Assembly: GCA_902362925.1 (NCBI GenBank)
Contig: CABIYL010000009.1
Length of the DNA: 64,000 nucleotides
Source: Pseudoflavonifractor sp902362925
Lineage (GTDB): Bacteria > Bacillota > Clostridia > Oscillospirales > Oscillospiraceae
Reading direction: 5' to 3' (one strand)
Shown: positions 6,862 through 15,221 of the stretch, in pieces
Position numbering within the stretch: position 1 is the first letter of the stretch
Layout: every line of letters starts with the position of its first letter
Position numbers and translations under genes: made by a program
The notes under the pieces: model-generated
What the model saw: the letters and a program-made list of their open reading frames with translations, nothing else
What the model was told of the DNA's origin: nothing
The model's database searches: none

Positions 6862-8321
6862 ACGTTCAGCCTCCTCATGATCAGGCGCACCAGCTCGTCC
6901 ATGGCGGCGGCGTCAACCGTCCCACGGTTCCCCGTGCGGCAGGCAGAGCCGCCCCGCAGCTCCTCCAGCTCTTTGACGCCCCAGGCCACCCGCTTGATGT
7001 TGATGAGGTCCAGGGGTCCGATGTTGTTGGAGCTGGAGGATCCGCCCACCGCGCCGCAGCCCAGGGTGAGGGCGGGGAACAGGCAGGTGCTGGCGCCGAT
7101 GCCGCCCAGGGAGGAGGGCGTGTTCACCAGCACCCGGCTGGCGGGCACAGCGGCGGCGAACTTCTTCACCACATTCTCGTCCTGGGCGTGGATGGAGAAG
7201 GTGTGGCCCGCGCCCTCCCACTCCAGAATCTCCACGCACCGGCGGAGGGCGGCCTCCTCGTCGCTTTCCACGTAGAGGGCCAGAATCAGCCCCAACTTCT
7301 CGTTGGAATAGGGGTAGCCGGGGCCCACGCCGGTCTCCCGGGCCACCAGCACCCGGGTGCCCGCCGGGATACCGGACAACCCGGCCAGAGCGGCCACCTG
7401 TTCCACGCTCTTGCCCACAATGGCCGGGTTCATGGTGCCGTTGGGCCGGAGGATGCACTTGGAGAGGGCCTTGTGCTGTCCGTCGCTGAGGATGCAGGCC
7501 CCCTGACGTGTCAGCTCCGCCGTCACGGCGCTCTCCATCTCCCTGGTGACCACGATGCTCTGCTCACTGGCACAGATGGTGCCGTTGTCAAAGGTCTTGG
7601 AGTCCAGAATCCGCTTCACCGCCATAGGCACGTCGGCGGTGCGGTGGATATAGGCCGGGCCGTTGCCCGCACCCACGCCGATGGCCGGAGTGCCCGAGGA
7701 GTAGGCCGCCTTGACCATAGCCCCTCCGCCGGTGGCCAGGATGAGACGGGTATCCCGGTGCTTCATCAGGGCGCTGGTGGCCTCCATGGTGGGGGTGGAG
7801 ATGCAGGAGATGCTCCCCGCAGGCGCTCCCGCTCCCTCCGCCGCCCGGCGGACCACCGCCACCGTCTCCCGGATGCAATTGAGGGCGCTGGGGTGGGGGG
7901 AAAAGATGATGGGGCTGCCCGCCTTGAGGCAGATCATCGCCTTGTAGATGACGGTGGAGGTGGGGTTGGTGGAGGGCACCAGCCCGGCCACAATGCCCAC
8001 GGGCACGCCGATGTCGATAATGCGCTTCTCTTTGTCCTCGGCCAGGATGCCGATGGTGCGCTCGTTCTTAATGGCCTCATAGAGGGTGAGGGCGGCGAAG
8101 CGGTTTTTCAGCTCCTTGTCCTCTTTTTTGCCAAAGCCGGTCTCCTCCACGGCCATGGCGGCCAGCCGCCCGGCGTGTTCCGCGCCCGCCGCCGAGATGG
8201 CGGCCACAATTTTGTCAATCTGGGTCTGGTCCATCTGGGCTAGTGCCCGCTGGGCCTCCTTGGCCGTCTTAATCAGGTCCCGGACCTCCTGGACCGACTC
8301 TAAATCCTTATCCAGCTGCAT
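6858..8321 (-). CDS. eutE: Acetaldehyde dehydrogenase (acetylating) EutE, 487 aa
   Basis: The enzyme oxidises the acetaldehyde made by EutBC to acetyl-CoA with NAD+. The catalytic Cys is residue 250 in FDNGTICASEQS; the NAD-fold signature ATGGGAMVKAAYSSG (196-210) precedes it. The N-terminus (residues 1-20) is helical and fits an encapsulation tail. The start is the ATG at 8321 behind AGGAGGG; an in-frame extension upstream to 8357 has no ribosome site. It lies 10 bases after eutL. Acetaldehyde is toxic and volatile, so it is kept in the shell with EutBC. Confidence 0.95.
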   Translation of the reverse strand: MQLDKDLESVQEVRDLIKTAKEAQRALAQMDQTQIDKIVAAISAAGAEHAGRLAAMAVEETGFGKKEDKELKNRFAALTLYEAIKNERTIGILAEDKEKRIIDIGVPVGIVAGLVPSTNPTSTVIYKAMICLKAGSPIIFSPHPSALNCIRETVAVVRRAAEGAGAPAGSISCISTPTMEATSALMKHRDTRLILATGGGAMVKAAYSSGTPAIGVGAGNGPAYIHRTADVPMAVKRILDSKTFDNGTICASEQSIVVTREMESAVTAELTRQGACILSDGQHKALSKCILRPNGTMNPAIVGKSVEQVAALAGLSGIPAGTRVLVARETGVGPGYPYSNEKLGLILALYVESDEEAALRRCVEILEWEGAGHTFSIHAQDENVVKKFAAAVPASRVLVNTPSSLGGIGASTCLFPALTLGCGAVGGSSSSNNIGPLDLINIKRVAWGVKELEELRGGSACRTGNRGTVDAAAMDELVRLIMRRLNV

Positions 8322-8331
8322 GGAATCCCTC

Positions 8332-8985
8332 CTACATTTCTCGGGGCCGGGCCGCAATCGCCTTCACCGCCTCGGCAAAGGCGGCGCAGGAGGCGTTGCA
8401 GGCGCTCTGGGTACCGGTGAGCAGGCCGCCGCCGAAGTTTGTCTCGCTGGGCGGCTCATAGAGCGTCACCAGCTCCACGTCCGCCGCCTTCAGCGCCTCG
8501 TCCAGCCCTACCATAGCCTCCAGAGGGGGGGCGATGAGGTAGGCCAGCGCCTCCCCCTCGGCCACCCCCGCCGTCTGGGACAGGTAGGTGCCCGTACGGG
8601 AGACGGTGTGGGCAAAATAGACCACCGAGCCGTCCTCATTTGCGGAGCGGAAACCGCCGCCCTCCTGGAGGAAGGCCACCGCCGCCCGCAGACCGCTCTG
8701 GACCTCCGCCGGGTTGGGTCCGGCCAGGATGCCGATGACCTCACCCGCCAGCTTGGTGGAGGCGTTGGCCGCGCCCGCGTACAGGCTCCGGCCATACACC
8801 ACCTCCACAGCGGCGGCCTTGGTAGCCTCGTCCAGGGCGCAGTAGGTCATGTCGTCGCAGTCGGTGGTGAGGATGCCGATGGAGCGGTGGCCGTCGGGCA
8901 GGGACAGCTGCTTGGCCAGCCCCTCGCTGACATTGGCGATGGTGTGGGTGGCCAGTACCTTGACAGGAATCAGCTCATCAATCAT
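8332..8985 (-). CDS. eutL: Shell trimer protein EutL (BMC-T), 217 aa
   Basis: The protein starts MIDELIPVKVLATHTIANVS and has the two tandem, circularly permuted BMC folds of EutL, including TTDCDDMTYCALDEATKAA and SVVYFAHTVSRTGTYLS. EutL trimers look like hexamers and carry a central gated pore that binds ethanolamine. The length matches the family. It is placed between eutC and eutE, as in clostridial and enterobacterial eut operons. Confidence 0.95.
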   Translation of the reverse strand: MIDELIPVKVLATHTIANVSEGLAKQLSLPDGHRSIGILTTDCDDMTYCALDEATKAAAVEVVYGRSLYAGAANASTKLAGEVIGILAGPNPAEVQSGLRAAVAFLQEGGGFRSANEDGSVVYFAHTVSRTGTYLSQTAGVAEGEALAYLIAPPLEAMVGLDEALKAADVELVTLYEPPSETNFGGGLLTGTQSACNASCAAFAEAVKAIAARPREM

Positions 8986-8997
8986 GGTTCCGCCCCC

Positions 8998-9909
8998 TTA
9001 TAGCTTCAAATCAATGCCGGAGGCTTTCTTCTCCAGCATGGTGTGAATCAATTCGGCGATGTGTGCGCCCGCCTCCACCGCTGTGGTTCCCTGCCGGTGG
9101 ATGTTGGAGACCACCGTGCGCTTGGACTCAGGGATGCCGATGTGGGGCTGGTAGGTGATATAGGCTGACATGGACTCGGCGGTCACCAGTCCGGGCCGCT
9201 CCCCCACCAGCATGCACACCACCTCCGCGCCGGTCAGGTCACCGATGTGGTCGGAGGCACCCACCCGGCAGAACTTGACGAACAGTGCCGGACCAGCCTC
9301 CAGCCCGTAGGCCTTCAGGCCGCCCTTGATGGCCTCCAGGCAGTCCAGGGCGTTGGCCTCGATGGCGGCGGAGCTGAGGCCGTCCCCCACCACCAGAGCC
9401 ACCCTGGGCTTCTGCCCCAGGGTCTGACGGATGACGGCCTGATTGGCCTCGTCGAACCGGCGGCCCTTGTCGGGCCGGGTCAGATACTCGTCCTTGTCCT
9501 TGCACAGAGTCTGTACCGGCACAAAGCCGCCCTTCTTCACAAACGCCTCGTCCACCATGGAGAAGCAGGAGTCCTGAGCCGCCGCGTGGTCGGCCCGGAA
9601 GCGGAGCATAGTGGCGGTCTTGTACCGGGCGCCCGCCCGGCTCAGGCCGATGCGGGCAGGGGTCTTCTGCTTCAGGTCCAGAAAGGCCCGCCCGTTTCTG
9701 GGATTCTCCACCAGATACTGCCGCCGCAGGTCAGTCTGGGTGATGTCCGGGATGGCGGCGGCAGGGTCAATATTCCCAGCCGCCGGACGGGTCACACCCT
9801 GGGGCTCCATGGGGTGGTAGTCGCTCCCCTTTACCTGGGGGGTGGGGGCCTGTCCGGCCACCTCGGCGATCATGCGCTCAATGAGGGCGCGCAGTTCCTT
9901 GTCGTTCAT
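8998..9909 (-). CDS. eutC: Ethanolamine ammonia-lyase small subunit EutC, 303 aa
   Basis: With EutB it forms the adenosylcobalamin-dependent lyase that splits ethanolamine to acetaldehyde and ammonia. Visible signatures are RIGLSRAGARYKT, LRFRADHAAAQDSCF, VGDGLSSAAIEANA and AYITYQPHIGIPESKRTVVSNIH. Residues 1-19 (MNDKELRALIERMIAEVAG) form the amphipathic helix that targets EutC into the shell in other species, followed by a Pro-rich linker (residues 20-40). It lies 13 bases after eutB. Confidence 0.96.
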   Translation of the reverse strand: MNDKELRALIERMIAEVAGQAPTPQVKGSDYHPMEPQGVTRPAAGNIDPAAAIPDITQTDLRRQYLVENPRNGRAFLDLKQKTPARIGLSRAGARYKTATMLRFRADHAAAQDSCFSMVDEAFVKKGGFVPVQTLCKDKDEYLTRPDKGRRFDEANQAVIRQTLGQKPRVALVVGDGLSSAAIEANALDCLEAIKGGLKAYGLEAGPALFVKFCRVGASDHIGDLTGAEVVCMLVGERPGLVTAESMSAYITYQPHIGIPESKRTVVSNIHRQGTTAVEAGAHIAELIHTMLEKKASGIDLKL

Positions 9910-9922
9910 TCTTCTCCCTCCT

Positions 9923-11287
9923 TCACGAGAGCAGCACGGAGCCGTCCCCGGCCAGCTCGGTCAGTTTTCCGTCCCGCACAAAGCCCATCTTCTCCAGCCA
10001 GTCCTGGAAGGGCTTGATGGCGGTCAGACCAAAGAGCTCCCGCAGGGCAGCGGTCTCGTGGAAGCCGGTGGTCTGGTAGTTGAGCATCACGTCGTCGCCG
10101 TGGGGGATGCCCATAAAGTAGTTGCACCCGGCGGCGGTGAGGAGGACGGCCAGGTCCTCGATGTCGTTCTGGTCGGCCTTCATGTGGTTGGTGTAGCAGG
10201 CATCGCAGCCCATGGGCACGCCGGTCAGCTTGCCCATGAAGTGGTCCTCCAATCCAGCCCGTATTACCTGCTTGGAATTATACAGATATTCGGGACCGAT
10301 GAAGCCCACAACCGTGTTCACCAGGAAGGGCTGGAACCGCTTGGCAAAGCCGTAGCACCGGGCCTCCATCACCACCTGGTCGGCGCCGTGGTGGGCCTCG
10401 GAGGAGAGTTCGGAGCCCTGGCCGGTCTCAAAGTACATTACGTTGGGGCCGGTGGCAGTGCCCTCCCGGAGGGCCAGCTGTCGGGCCTCCTCGATGAGCT
10501 TGCCGTCCAGACCGAAGGCCTCGTTGCCCTTCTGGCTGCCGGCGATGGACTGGAAGATGAGGTCGCAGGGGGCCCCCTGCTTCACCGCGTCCATCTGGGT
10601 GGTCACGTGGGCCAGCACGCAGATCTGGGTGGGAATCTCCCACCGAGTGCGGATTTCATGGAACCGATCCAGCACCCGCCGCACGCTCTCCACGCTGTCG
10701 TCCACCGGGTTGAGGCCCAGCACCGCGTCCCCCGCGCCGAAGGTCAGGCCCTCCAGCAGGGAGGCCATGATGCCGTCCGGGTCGTCGGTGGGGTGGTTGG
10801 GCTGGAGGCGGCAGGATAGGGTGCCCGCCTCGCCGATGGTGGTGTTGCAGGTGGCGGTGACCCGCAGCTTTCTGGCCGCGTAGATCAGGTCCATATTGCT
10901 CATGATCTTGGTCACGGCGGCGATCATCTCGGCGGTCAGGCCCCGGGAGATACGGCGGATGTCCGCGCCGGTGTGCTTCTCGTCCAGCAGCCACTCACGC
11001 AGCTCGGACACGGTCCAGTTGCGGATTTCACTGTAGATTTTCTCGTTCACGTCTTCCTGGATGATGCGGGTGACCTCGTCCTCCTCGTAGGGCACGGCGG
11101 GGTTCTCCCGCAGGTCGGACAGGAGCAGGTTGGCCGTCACCACCTTGGCCGCCACACGCTCCTCGGCGTTCTCGGCGGCGATGCCCGCCAGCCGGTCACC
11201 CGACTTCTCCTCGTTGGCCTTGGCCAGCACATCCTTCACCGATTGGAATGTATACACATGGCCGTGAAGGCTGGTTTTCAGTATCAT
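9923..11287 (-). CDS. eutB: Ethanolamine ammonia-lyase large subunit EutB, 454 aa
   Basis: The catalytic TIM-barrel subunit of the B12-dependent lyase. Its length equals the family norm. The sequence has the expected start (MILKTSLHGHVYTFQSVKDV), the substrate-site stretch QPNHPTDDPDGIMASLLEG, the motif LGLNPVDDSVESV, the MYFETGQGSELSSEAHHGAD region and GIPHGDDVMLNYQTTGFHE near the end. Its start codon overlaps the eutA stop (11284-11287). It works with EutC inside the compartment. Confidence 0.97.
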   Translation of the reverse strand: MILKTSLHGHVYTFQSVKDVLAKANEEKSGDRLAGIAAENAEERVAAKVVTANLLLSDLRENPAVPYEEDEVTRIIQEDVNEKIYSEIRNWTVSELREWLLDEKHTGADIRRISRGLTAEMIAAVTKIMSNMDLIYAARKLRVTATCNTTIGEAGTLSCRLQPNHPTDDPDGIMASLLEGLTFGAGDAVLGLNPVDDSVESVRRVLDRFHEIRTRWEIPTQICVLAHVTTQMDAVKQGAPCDLIFQSIAGSQKGNEAFGLDGKLIEEARQLALREGTATGPNVMYFETGQGSELSSEAHHGADQVVMEARCYGFAKRFQPFLVNTVVGFIGPEYLYNSKQVIRAGLEDHFMGKLTGVPMGCDACYTNHMKADQNDIEDLAVLLTAAGCNYFMGIPHGDDVMLNYQTTGFHETAALRELFGLTAIKPFQDWLEKMGFVRDGKLTELAGDGSVLLS

Positions 11288-12756
11288 GGTCTGTTTCCCC
11301 CTTGTGTTTGCTTTTCGCTGCCCTGGGACTGGAAGGCCAGGGTCTTTACCACCACCGGCAGCACCGCGCCGCCGGCCACCGGCGCGCCGATGTCCAGATA
11401 GTCCCCGCTGCCGGCGCTGATGCCGTCCAGGCAGAGAATGGCCCTCTCCGCTCCCAGCAGGGGCCAGAGGGTCTGGCCCAGCACCTTGGCCATGTCCCTC
11501 TCCACCGCGATGACAGGGAACATGCCCCGCTCCAGCAGAGGCTCCATTCCGCCCCGAATGCCACGGGCCAGGTCCTGGATTCTGCCGTAGGCCGGGTTGG
11601 GCTCGCCCCGCAGGCTGAGGGCAATCTGGGTCATGCCCCCCTGGTCGGCAAACCAGCCCGATTTCTCCCGCAGGGCGGCGGCCAGCTTGTCACCGCTGCT
11701 CTCCTCGTCCGCCGTCAGCCGGAGGACGGGCAGGTTTTTCAGCGGAAAGGACACATTCCGGTAGAAGATGGTGGAGCCGGACACCTGAGTGGAGTGGCTG
11801 CCCGCCCCCACCACGGTGGCCCGGATGGTCTCGGTGCCCCGGACGATGCCCGTCCGCTGAAAAGCGTGAGACGCGGCGATGGCCCTGCCCAGCAGGACAC
11901 CGATATCCCCGTAGGCAAAGGCGTCCTCCGGCGGCGACCAGATGCAGTCGGCCACCCCGCCGGAGAAGGACACCCCGTCCACCCCCTTCGGCGGCGTCCA
12001 GGTGGTGTCCCGGGTCATAAGGGCTTCCAGCAGACTGTCCGGCGGTATCAGCCCCGCTGCCTGCTCCTGGGCACGGGTCAGGGCGGACACCACCGGTTCC
12101 AGAATAGATTCCTCCGCCCGGTCCCCTACCCTTGGAATGGATACGCCGGGCACCGCCGTCCCCAGTCGCTCCAGGGCCGGGGAGACGTAGGTAATGCGCC
12201 CCCGCTCGGTCTTGATGAGCCGCCCACCCACGTCCAGACATCCGGTGGCCGTCAGGACACCATTTTCGTAGAATGCCAGGTTTGAGGTGCCTCCGCCGAT
12301 GTCAAAGTGTAATATCTTCTCATGATGTTCCTTTGAGTATTCGTCTATCCCCGCTCCGCGGGCCGCCAGGATGGATTCCAGGTCGGGCCCGGCGGTGGCC
12401 ACCACAAAGTCCCCGGCGAAGTCGGACAGGGCGGCGAGCACCTGCCGGGCGTTCTCCTTTCGGGCGGTCTCACCGGTGATGATGACCGCGCCGGTGGAGA
12501 TGTCCGCCTGCTGGAAACCAGACTTGCGGTACTCCTCCGCCACAATGGCCCTCACGCCTTCGGTGTCAATCGCCGTCTCAGAGAGAAGGGGCGTGAAGTG
12601 GATGGCGCTGCGGTAGAGCACCTCCTTCTCCCCGATGGCGATGCGGGGTACGGAGAAAGGCCCCGCCCGGTTCTCCAGGGTCAGGCGTGAGATGACCAAT
12701 TGGGTCGTCGATGTGCCGATGTCAATGCCCACGGACAGAAGCTGCTCAGGCGCCAT
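11284..12756 (-). CDS. eutA: Ethanolamine ammonia-lyase reactivating factor EutA, 490 aa
   Basis: An actin/Hsp70-fold ATPase that exchanges inactivated cobalamin in EutBC for fresh adenosylcobalamin. The phosphate-binding signature is at residues 8-20 (VGIDIGTSTTQLV), and a second, HFDIGGGTSNLAF, is near 145-160. The late ILCLDGISAGSGDYLDIG and GGAVLPVVVKTLAF fit the family. It abuts the alcohol dehydrogenase gene upstream (12757) and overlaps eutB downstream, consistent with one transcript. Confidence 0.94.
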   Translation of the reverse strand: MAPEQLLSVGIDIGTSTTQLVISRLTLENRAGPFSVPRIAIGEKEVLYRSAIHFTPLLSETAIDTEGVRAIVAEEYRKSGFQQADISTGAVIITGETARKENARQVLAALSDFAGDFVVATAGPDLESILAARGAGIDEYSKEHHEKILHFDIGGGTSNLAFYENGVLTATGCLDVGGRLIKTERGRITYVSPALERLGTAVPGVSIPRVGDRAEESILEPVVSALTRAQEQAAGLIPPDSLLEALMTRDTTWTPPKGVDGVSFSGGVADCIWSPPEDAFAYGDIGVLLGRAIAASHAFQRTGIVRGTETIRATVVGAGSHSTQVSGSTIFYRNVSFPLKNLPVLRLTADEESSGDKLAAALREKSGWFADQGGMTQIALSLRGEPNPAYGRIQDLARGIRGGMEPLLERGMFPVIAVERDMAKVLGQTLWPLLGAERAILCLDGISAGSGDYLDIGAPVAGGAVLPVVVKTLAFQSQGSEKQTQGGNRP

Positions 12757-13836
12757 CTACATCAGCTCCTTCAAAATGGCCTTCAAATCCTCCTGGGTGG
12801 CAGGCCTGGGATTGCCCGGAGCGCACACGTCGGCCAGAGCGGCCTGGGCGATACTGTCCAGGTCAGCCAGCAGGGTCTGCCCCTCCACACCGCAGGCGGT
12901 CAGCTTCTCCGGCATGCCCAGGCTGGCCCGCAGCCGCTTGACGCCGCCAATCAGAGCACGGGGATTCTTGGCCAGGCCGCACAGCCCGGAGAGCCGAGCG
13001 TACTTGTCCGCCGCTCCTTTGTCGGCGCTGTTGAAGGCGATGACGTGGGGCAGGAGCATGGCGTTGAGCCGCCCGTGGGGGATGTGGTACCGGCCGCCCA
13101 GGGCGTGGGCCAGGGCGTGGCAGATGCCCAGTCCGGCGGCGTTGAAGGAGATACCCGCCAGACAGGAGGCCAGCAGCATCTCGCCCTTGGCACCGTTGTC
13201 TCCAGCATGGGCTCCGCTCAGGCTGCGCCAGGCCATGGAGAATGCCTTCTCCCCCATGGCGTCGCTGAAGGGGGTGGCTTTCCGGGCCACACAGCCCTCG
13301 GCGGCGTGGGTGAGCACATCCATGCCCGTGTCCGCCGTCACCGCCGGAGGCACTCCGGCAAGCAGGGATGCGTCCAGCACCGCACAGTCGGGCAGCAGTG
13401 CGTCATCCACCAGCGGGTACTTCACCCCCACGTCCACGTCGGTGAGGACGGCGAAGGAGGTGACTTCCGAACCGGTGCCCGCCGTGGTGGGAATGCACCA
13501 CAGCTCCGGGGGCGGATTCCCACCTGCAAAGTGGCGCATGGCCTTGGCGCAATCCATGGGGGATCCACCCCCGAAGGCCAGCACCGTGTCCGGCCCAAAG
13601 GCCCGCAGGGCGTGGACTCCCTGGGCCACCAGATGAAGGGACGGGTCGGGCTTCACCTGGTCGAACACGCTGATTTCGCAGCCCTTCAGCCGCTCCTTCA
13701 CCCCCTCCAGCAGCCCGGATTTTCGGGCAAGAAATTCATCCGTCACAATGAGCACCCGCCGCCCCGCCAGCTCCGCCAGGGCCGCCAGGGCGTCCGGGCC
13801 GAACCGGATCTCCGGCCTGATCGCAAAAAGCTCCAT
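12757..13836 (-). CDS. eutG: Iron-containing alcohol dehydrogenase (EutG/PduQ type), 359 aa
   Basis: The first gene of the eut operon. It reduces part of the acetaldehyde to ethanol, regenerating NAD+ for EutE. The family-III signatures are GGGSPMDCAKAM (coenzyme pocket), PTTAGTGSEVTSFAVLTD and the metal-binding segment ICHALAHALGGRYHIPHG. The start MELFAIRPEIRFG lacks the amphipathic tail seen on EutC and EutQ, so how it is retained in the compartment is not obvious. The assignment to eutG rests on operon position; iron-type dehydrogenases are hard to tell apart by sequence. Confidence 0.88.
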   Translation of the reverse strand: MELFAIRPEIRFGPDALAALAELAGRRVLIVTDEFLARKSGLLEGVKERLKGCEISVFDQVKPDPSLHLVAQGVHALRAFGPDTVLAFGGGSPMDCAKAMRHFAGGNPPPELWCIPTTAGTGSEVTSFAVLTDVDVGVKYPLVDDALLPDCAVLDASLLAGVPPAVTADTGMDVLTHAAEGCVARKATPFSDAMGEKAFSMAWRSLSGAHAGDNGAKGEMLLASCLAGISFNAAGLGICHALAHALGGRYHIPHGRLNAMLLPHVIAFNSADKGAADKYARLSGLCGLAKNPRALIGGVKRLRASLGMPEKLTACGVEGQTLLADLDSIAQAALADVCAPGNPRPATQEDLKAILKELM

Positions 13837-13895
13837 GTTTTCTGCCTGCCTTTTCCTCAGATGGCGTTAGTATTGCAGAATTCTCAAAAAATATA

Positions 13896-13923
13896 GCCCC
13901 TGCGGAAAAATTTCCGCAGGGGC
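13896..13923 (-). promoter_or_regulatory. Perfect palindrome/attenuator-like hairpin before the eut operon
   Basis: GCCCCTGCGG...CCGCAGGGGC forms a near-perfect hairpin. On the minus strand it is followed by TATATTTTTT, so it looks like a second terminator between the upstream gene's terminator and the first eut gene (start 13836). No clear -35/-10 pair is visible between it and the gene. It may be a leader attenuator or an operator. Confidence 0.5.
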
Positions 13924-13928
13924 AAAAA

Positions 13929-13962
13929 ACAGGAGGCCTCCGGATTGCCGGAGACCTCCTGT
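13929..13962 (-). terminator. Terminator of the zinc-ribbon/Ig-like gene
   Basis: ACAGGAGGTCTCCGG and CCGGAGGCCTCCTGT pair on the minus strand with a short loop, followed directly by TTTTTT. It lies 21 bases after the stop codon at 13983. Confidence 0.85.
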
Positions 13963-13982
13963 CAATTTCATATGTTCTGTTC

Positions 13983-15020
13983 TTACCAAGTGCAGCGCAC
14001 AATGCACTTGAGGGTCTGGCCGTCCACCGTGGCGGTGACGGTGGTGGTGCCCTTGGACACAGCGGTGACGGTGCCGTCGCCGGAGATGGTGGCCACGGAG
14101 GAGTCGGAGATGCTCCAGGTGGGGTTGGAGCTGGTGCCGCTCACCTTGAGCTGCCACTTGGCCCCTGCCTCATTGAGCGTAAAGTCAGTGCGGTTGAGGG
14201 ACAGGGTGGTGGAGGTGCTGCCGCCGGAGCTGGTGGAACCACTGGAGCTGCCGGAGCCGCTGGTGACAGAGTTGTAGACCTTGCAGGTCTGGGTGTATCC
14301 GCCGGCCATGGTGGCGGTAATGGTGGCGGTGCCGGTCTTGCCGGCAGGGCTCACCTTGCCGTTTTCATCCACGGTGACGATGGAGGGGTCGCTGCTCTCC
14401 CAGGTGATGGTGCCGGTGGAGCCGGCGGGAGAGAAGGTGACCTTCAGGGTCACGGGGTCAGGGTACTTGTTGCTCAGGCTGAACTCTGTCAGGCTGAGGG
14501 TAAAGCTGGTGGCAGTCTGTCCGGCGGGGATTTCGCCGGTGTCGCCGCCCTCCGGGTCCTGAGAGCCGCTGGGCTGAGGCTCAGCGGAGTCCGTGGGCTG
14601 GGGCGAGGCGCTGTCGCTGGGAGCGGGGGTGTTGCTGGTCACAGGGTTGGGATCCGGGTCCACCGCCTGCTCGCCCTTGTGAATAAAGGGCCCGATAATG
14701 GTAACCACAATATAGATAGCAGCGGCGATGAGGGCCAGAGAGAGCACCCAGCCCACAATCTGGAGGGGTGTGGGGCCGCCGCCGTAGCCGCCGCCCCGGG
14801 TGTTGGTCTTCAGACGCTTGCCGCCCTTGTGGCGGGGCTCGTCCTCGTCGTAGACCTCCTCTTCGTAGTCATCATCGTAGTCGTCCTGATACTTGCCCCG
14901 GCCATAGGCCTCCTGCTCCTCGCAGAAGGGGCAGCGCTTATAGGTAACGGCGTAATACTCGCCGCAGTTTTCGCAGCGGATGGTTTCGTTTCTCGCGCCC
15001 GTGGGTTTTCTGGCGGCCAT
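13983..15020 (-). CDS. Zinc-ribbon, single-pass membrane protein with two Ig-like (Big2) domains, 345 aa
   Basis: Start at 15020 is chosen because GGAGGG lies six bases upstream; an ATG at 15026 is too close to it. Residues 15-35 hold a CENC...CPFC zinc ribbon on the cytoplasmic side, followed by an acidic and basic stretch. A transmembrane helix (IVGWVLSLALIAAAIYIVV) lies near 85-105, then a Pro/Ser/Thr linker, then two Big2 domains (about 165-250 and 265-345), each with the SDPSIVTV or DSSVATIS core. The topology suggests a sensor or cell-wall-facing anchor. Function is unknown. It is divergent from a CbxX-type AAA+ gene. Confidence 0.8.
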   Translation of the reverse strand: MAARKPTGARNETIRCENCGEYYAVTYKRCPFCEEQEAYGRGKYQDDYDDDYEEEVYDEDEPRHKGGKRLKTNTRGGGYGGGPTPLQIVGWVLSLALIAAAIYIVVTIIGPFIHKGEQAVDPDPNPVTSNTPAPSDSASPQPTDSAEPQPSGSQDPEGGDTGEIPAGQTATSFTLSLTEFSLSNKYPDPVTLKVTFSPAGSTGTITWESSDPSIVTVDENGKVSPAGKTGTATITATMAGGYTQTCKVYNSVTSGSGSSSGSTSSGGSTSTTLSLNRTDFTLNEAGAKWQLKVSGTSSNPTWSISDSSVATISGDGTVTAVSKGTTTVTATVDGQTLKCIVRCTW

Positions 15021-15059
15021 GTGCATCCCTCCGTCATTTTCGGTGTCATATCACCTTTA

Positions 15060-15088
15060 ATCTTACACGCTGCGGCAGGAATCGTCAA
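15060..15088 (-). promoter_or_regulatory. SigA promoter of the zinc-ribbon/Ig-like gene
   Basis: On the minus strand TTGACG (15083-15088) and TAAGAT (15060-15065) are 17 bases apart, about 40 bases before the start codon. Confidence 0.6.
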
Positions 15089-15154
15089 CGGTCTAACGCA
15101 AATTGTACGTTATTTTTTATATTTTATGTCTACCCGTAAAAGGAAAGTACAGGA

Positions 15155-15183
15155 TTGATTATCCATTCCCCATCCGATATAAT
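15155..15183 (+). promoter_or_regulatory. SigA promoter of the CbxX-type ATPase gene
   Basis: TTGATT (15155-15160) and a perfect TATAAT (15178-15183) with a 17-base spacer, 38 bases before the start codon. Confidence 0.7.
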
Positions 15184-15221
15184 GTCTGTTGAACCATAAA
15201 TGAAATGGGAGTTGAGGCCTG

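Noticed and set aside
4878..7275. Very long plus-strand frames opposite the eut genes
   Set aside because: They are rich in His, Gly, Arg and Pro, have no ribosome sites and mirror well-supported genes in a GC-rich genome.
13837..13962. EutV (ANTAR) dual-hairpin target or B12 riboswitch in the eut leader
   Set aside because: The loops do not show the conserved A and G positions of the hexaloop motif, and no B12-box-like sequence is visible.
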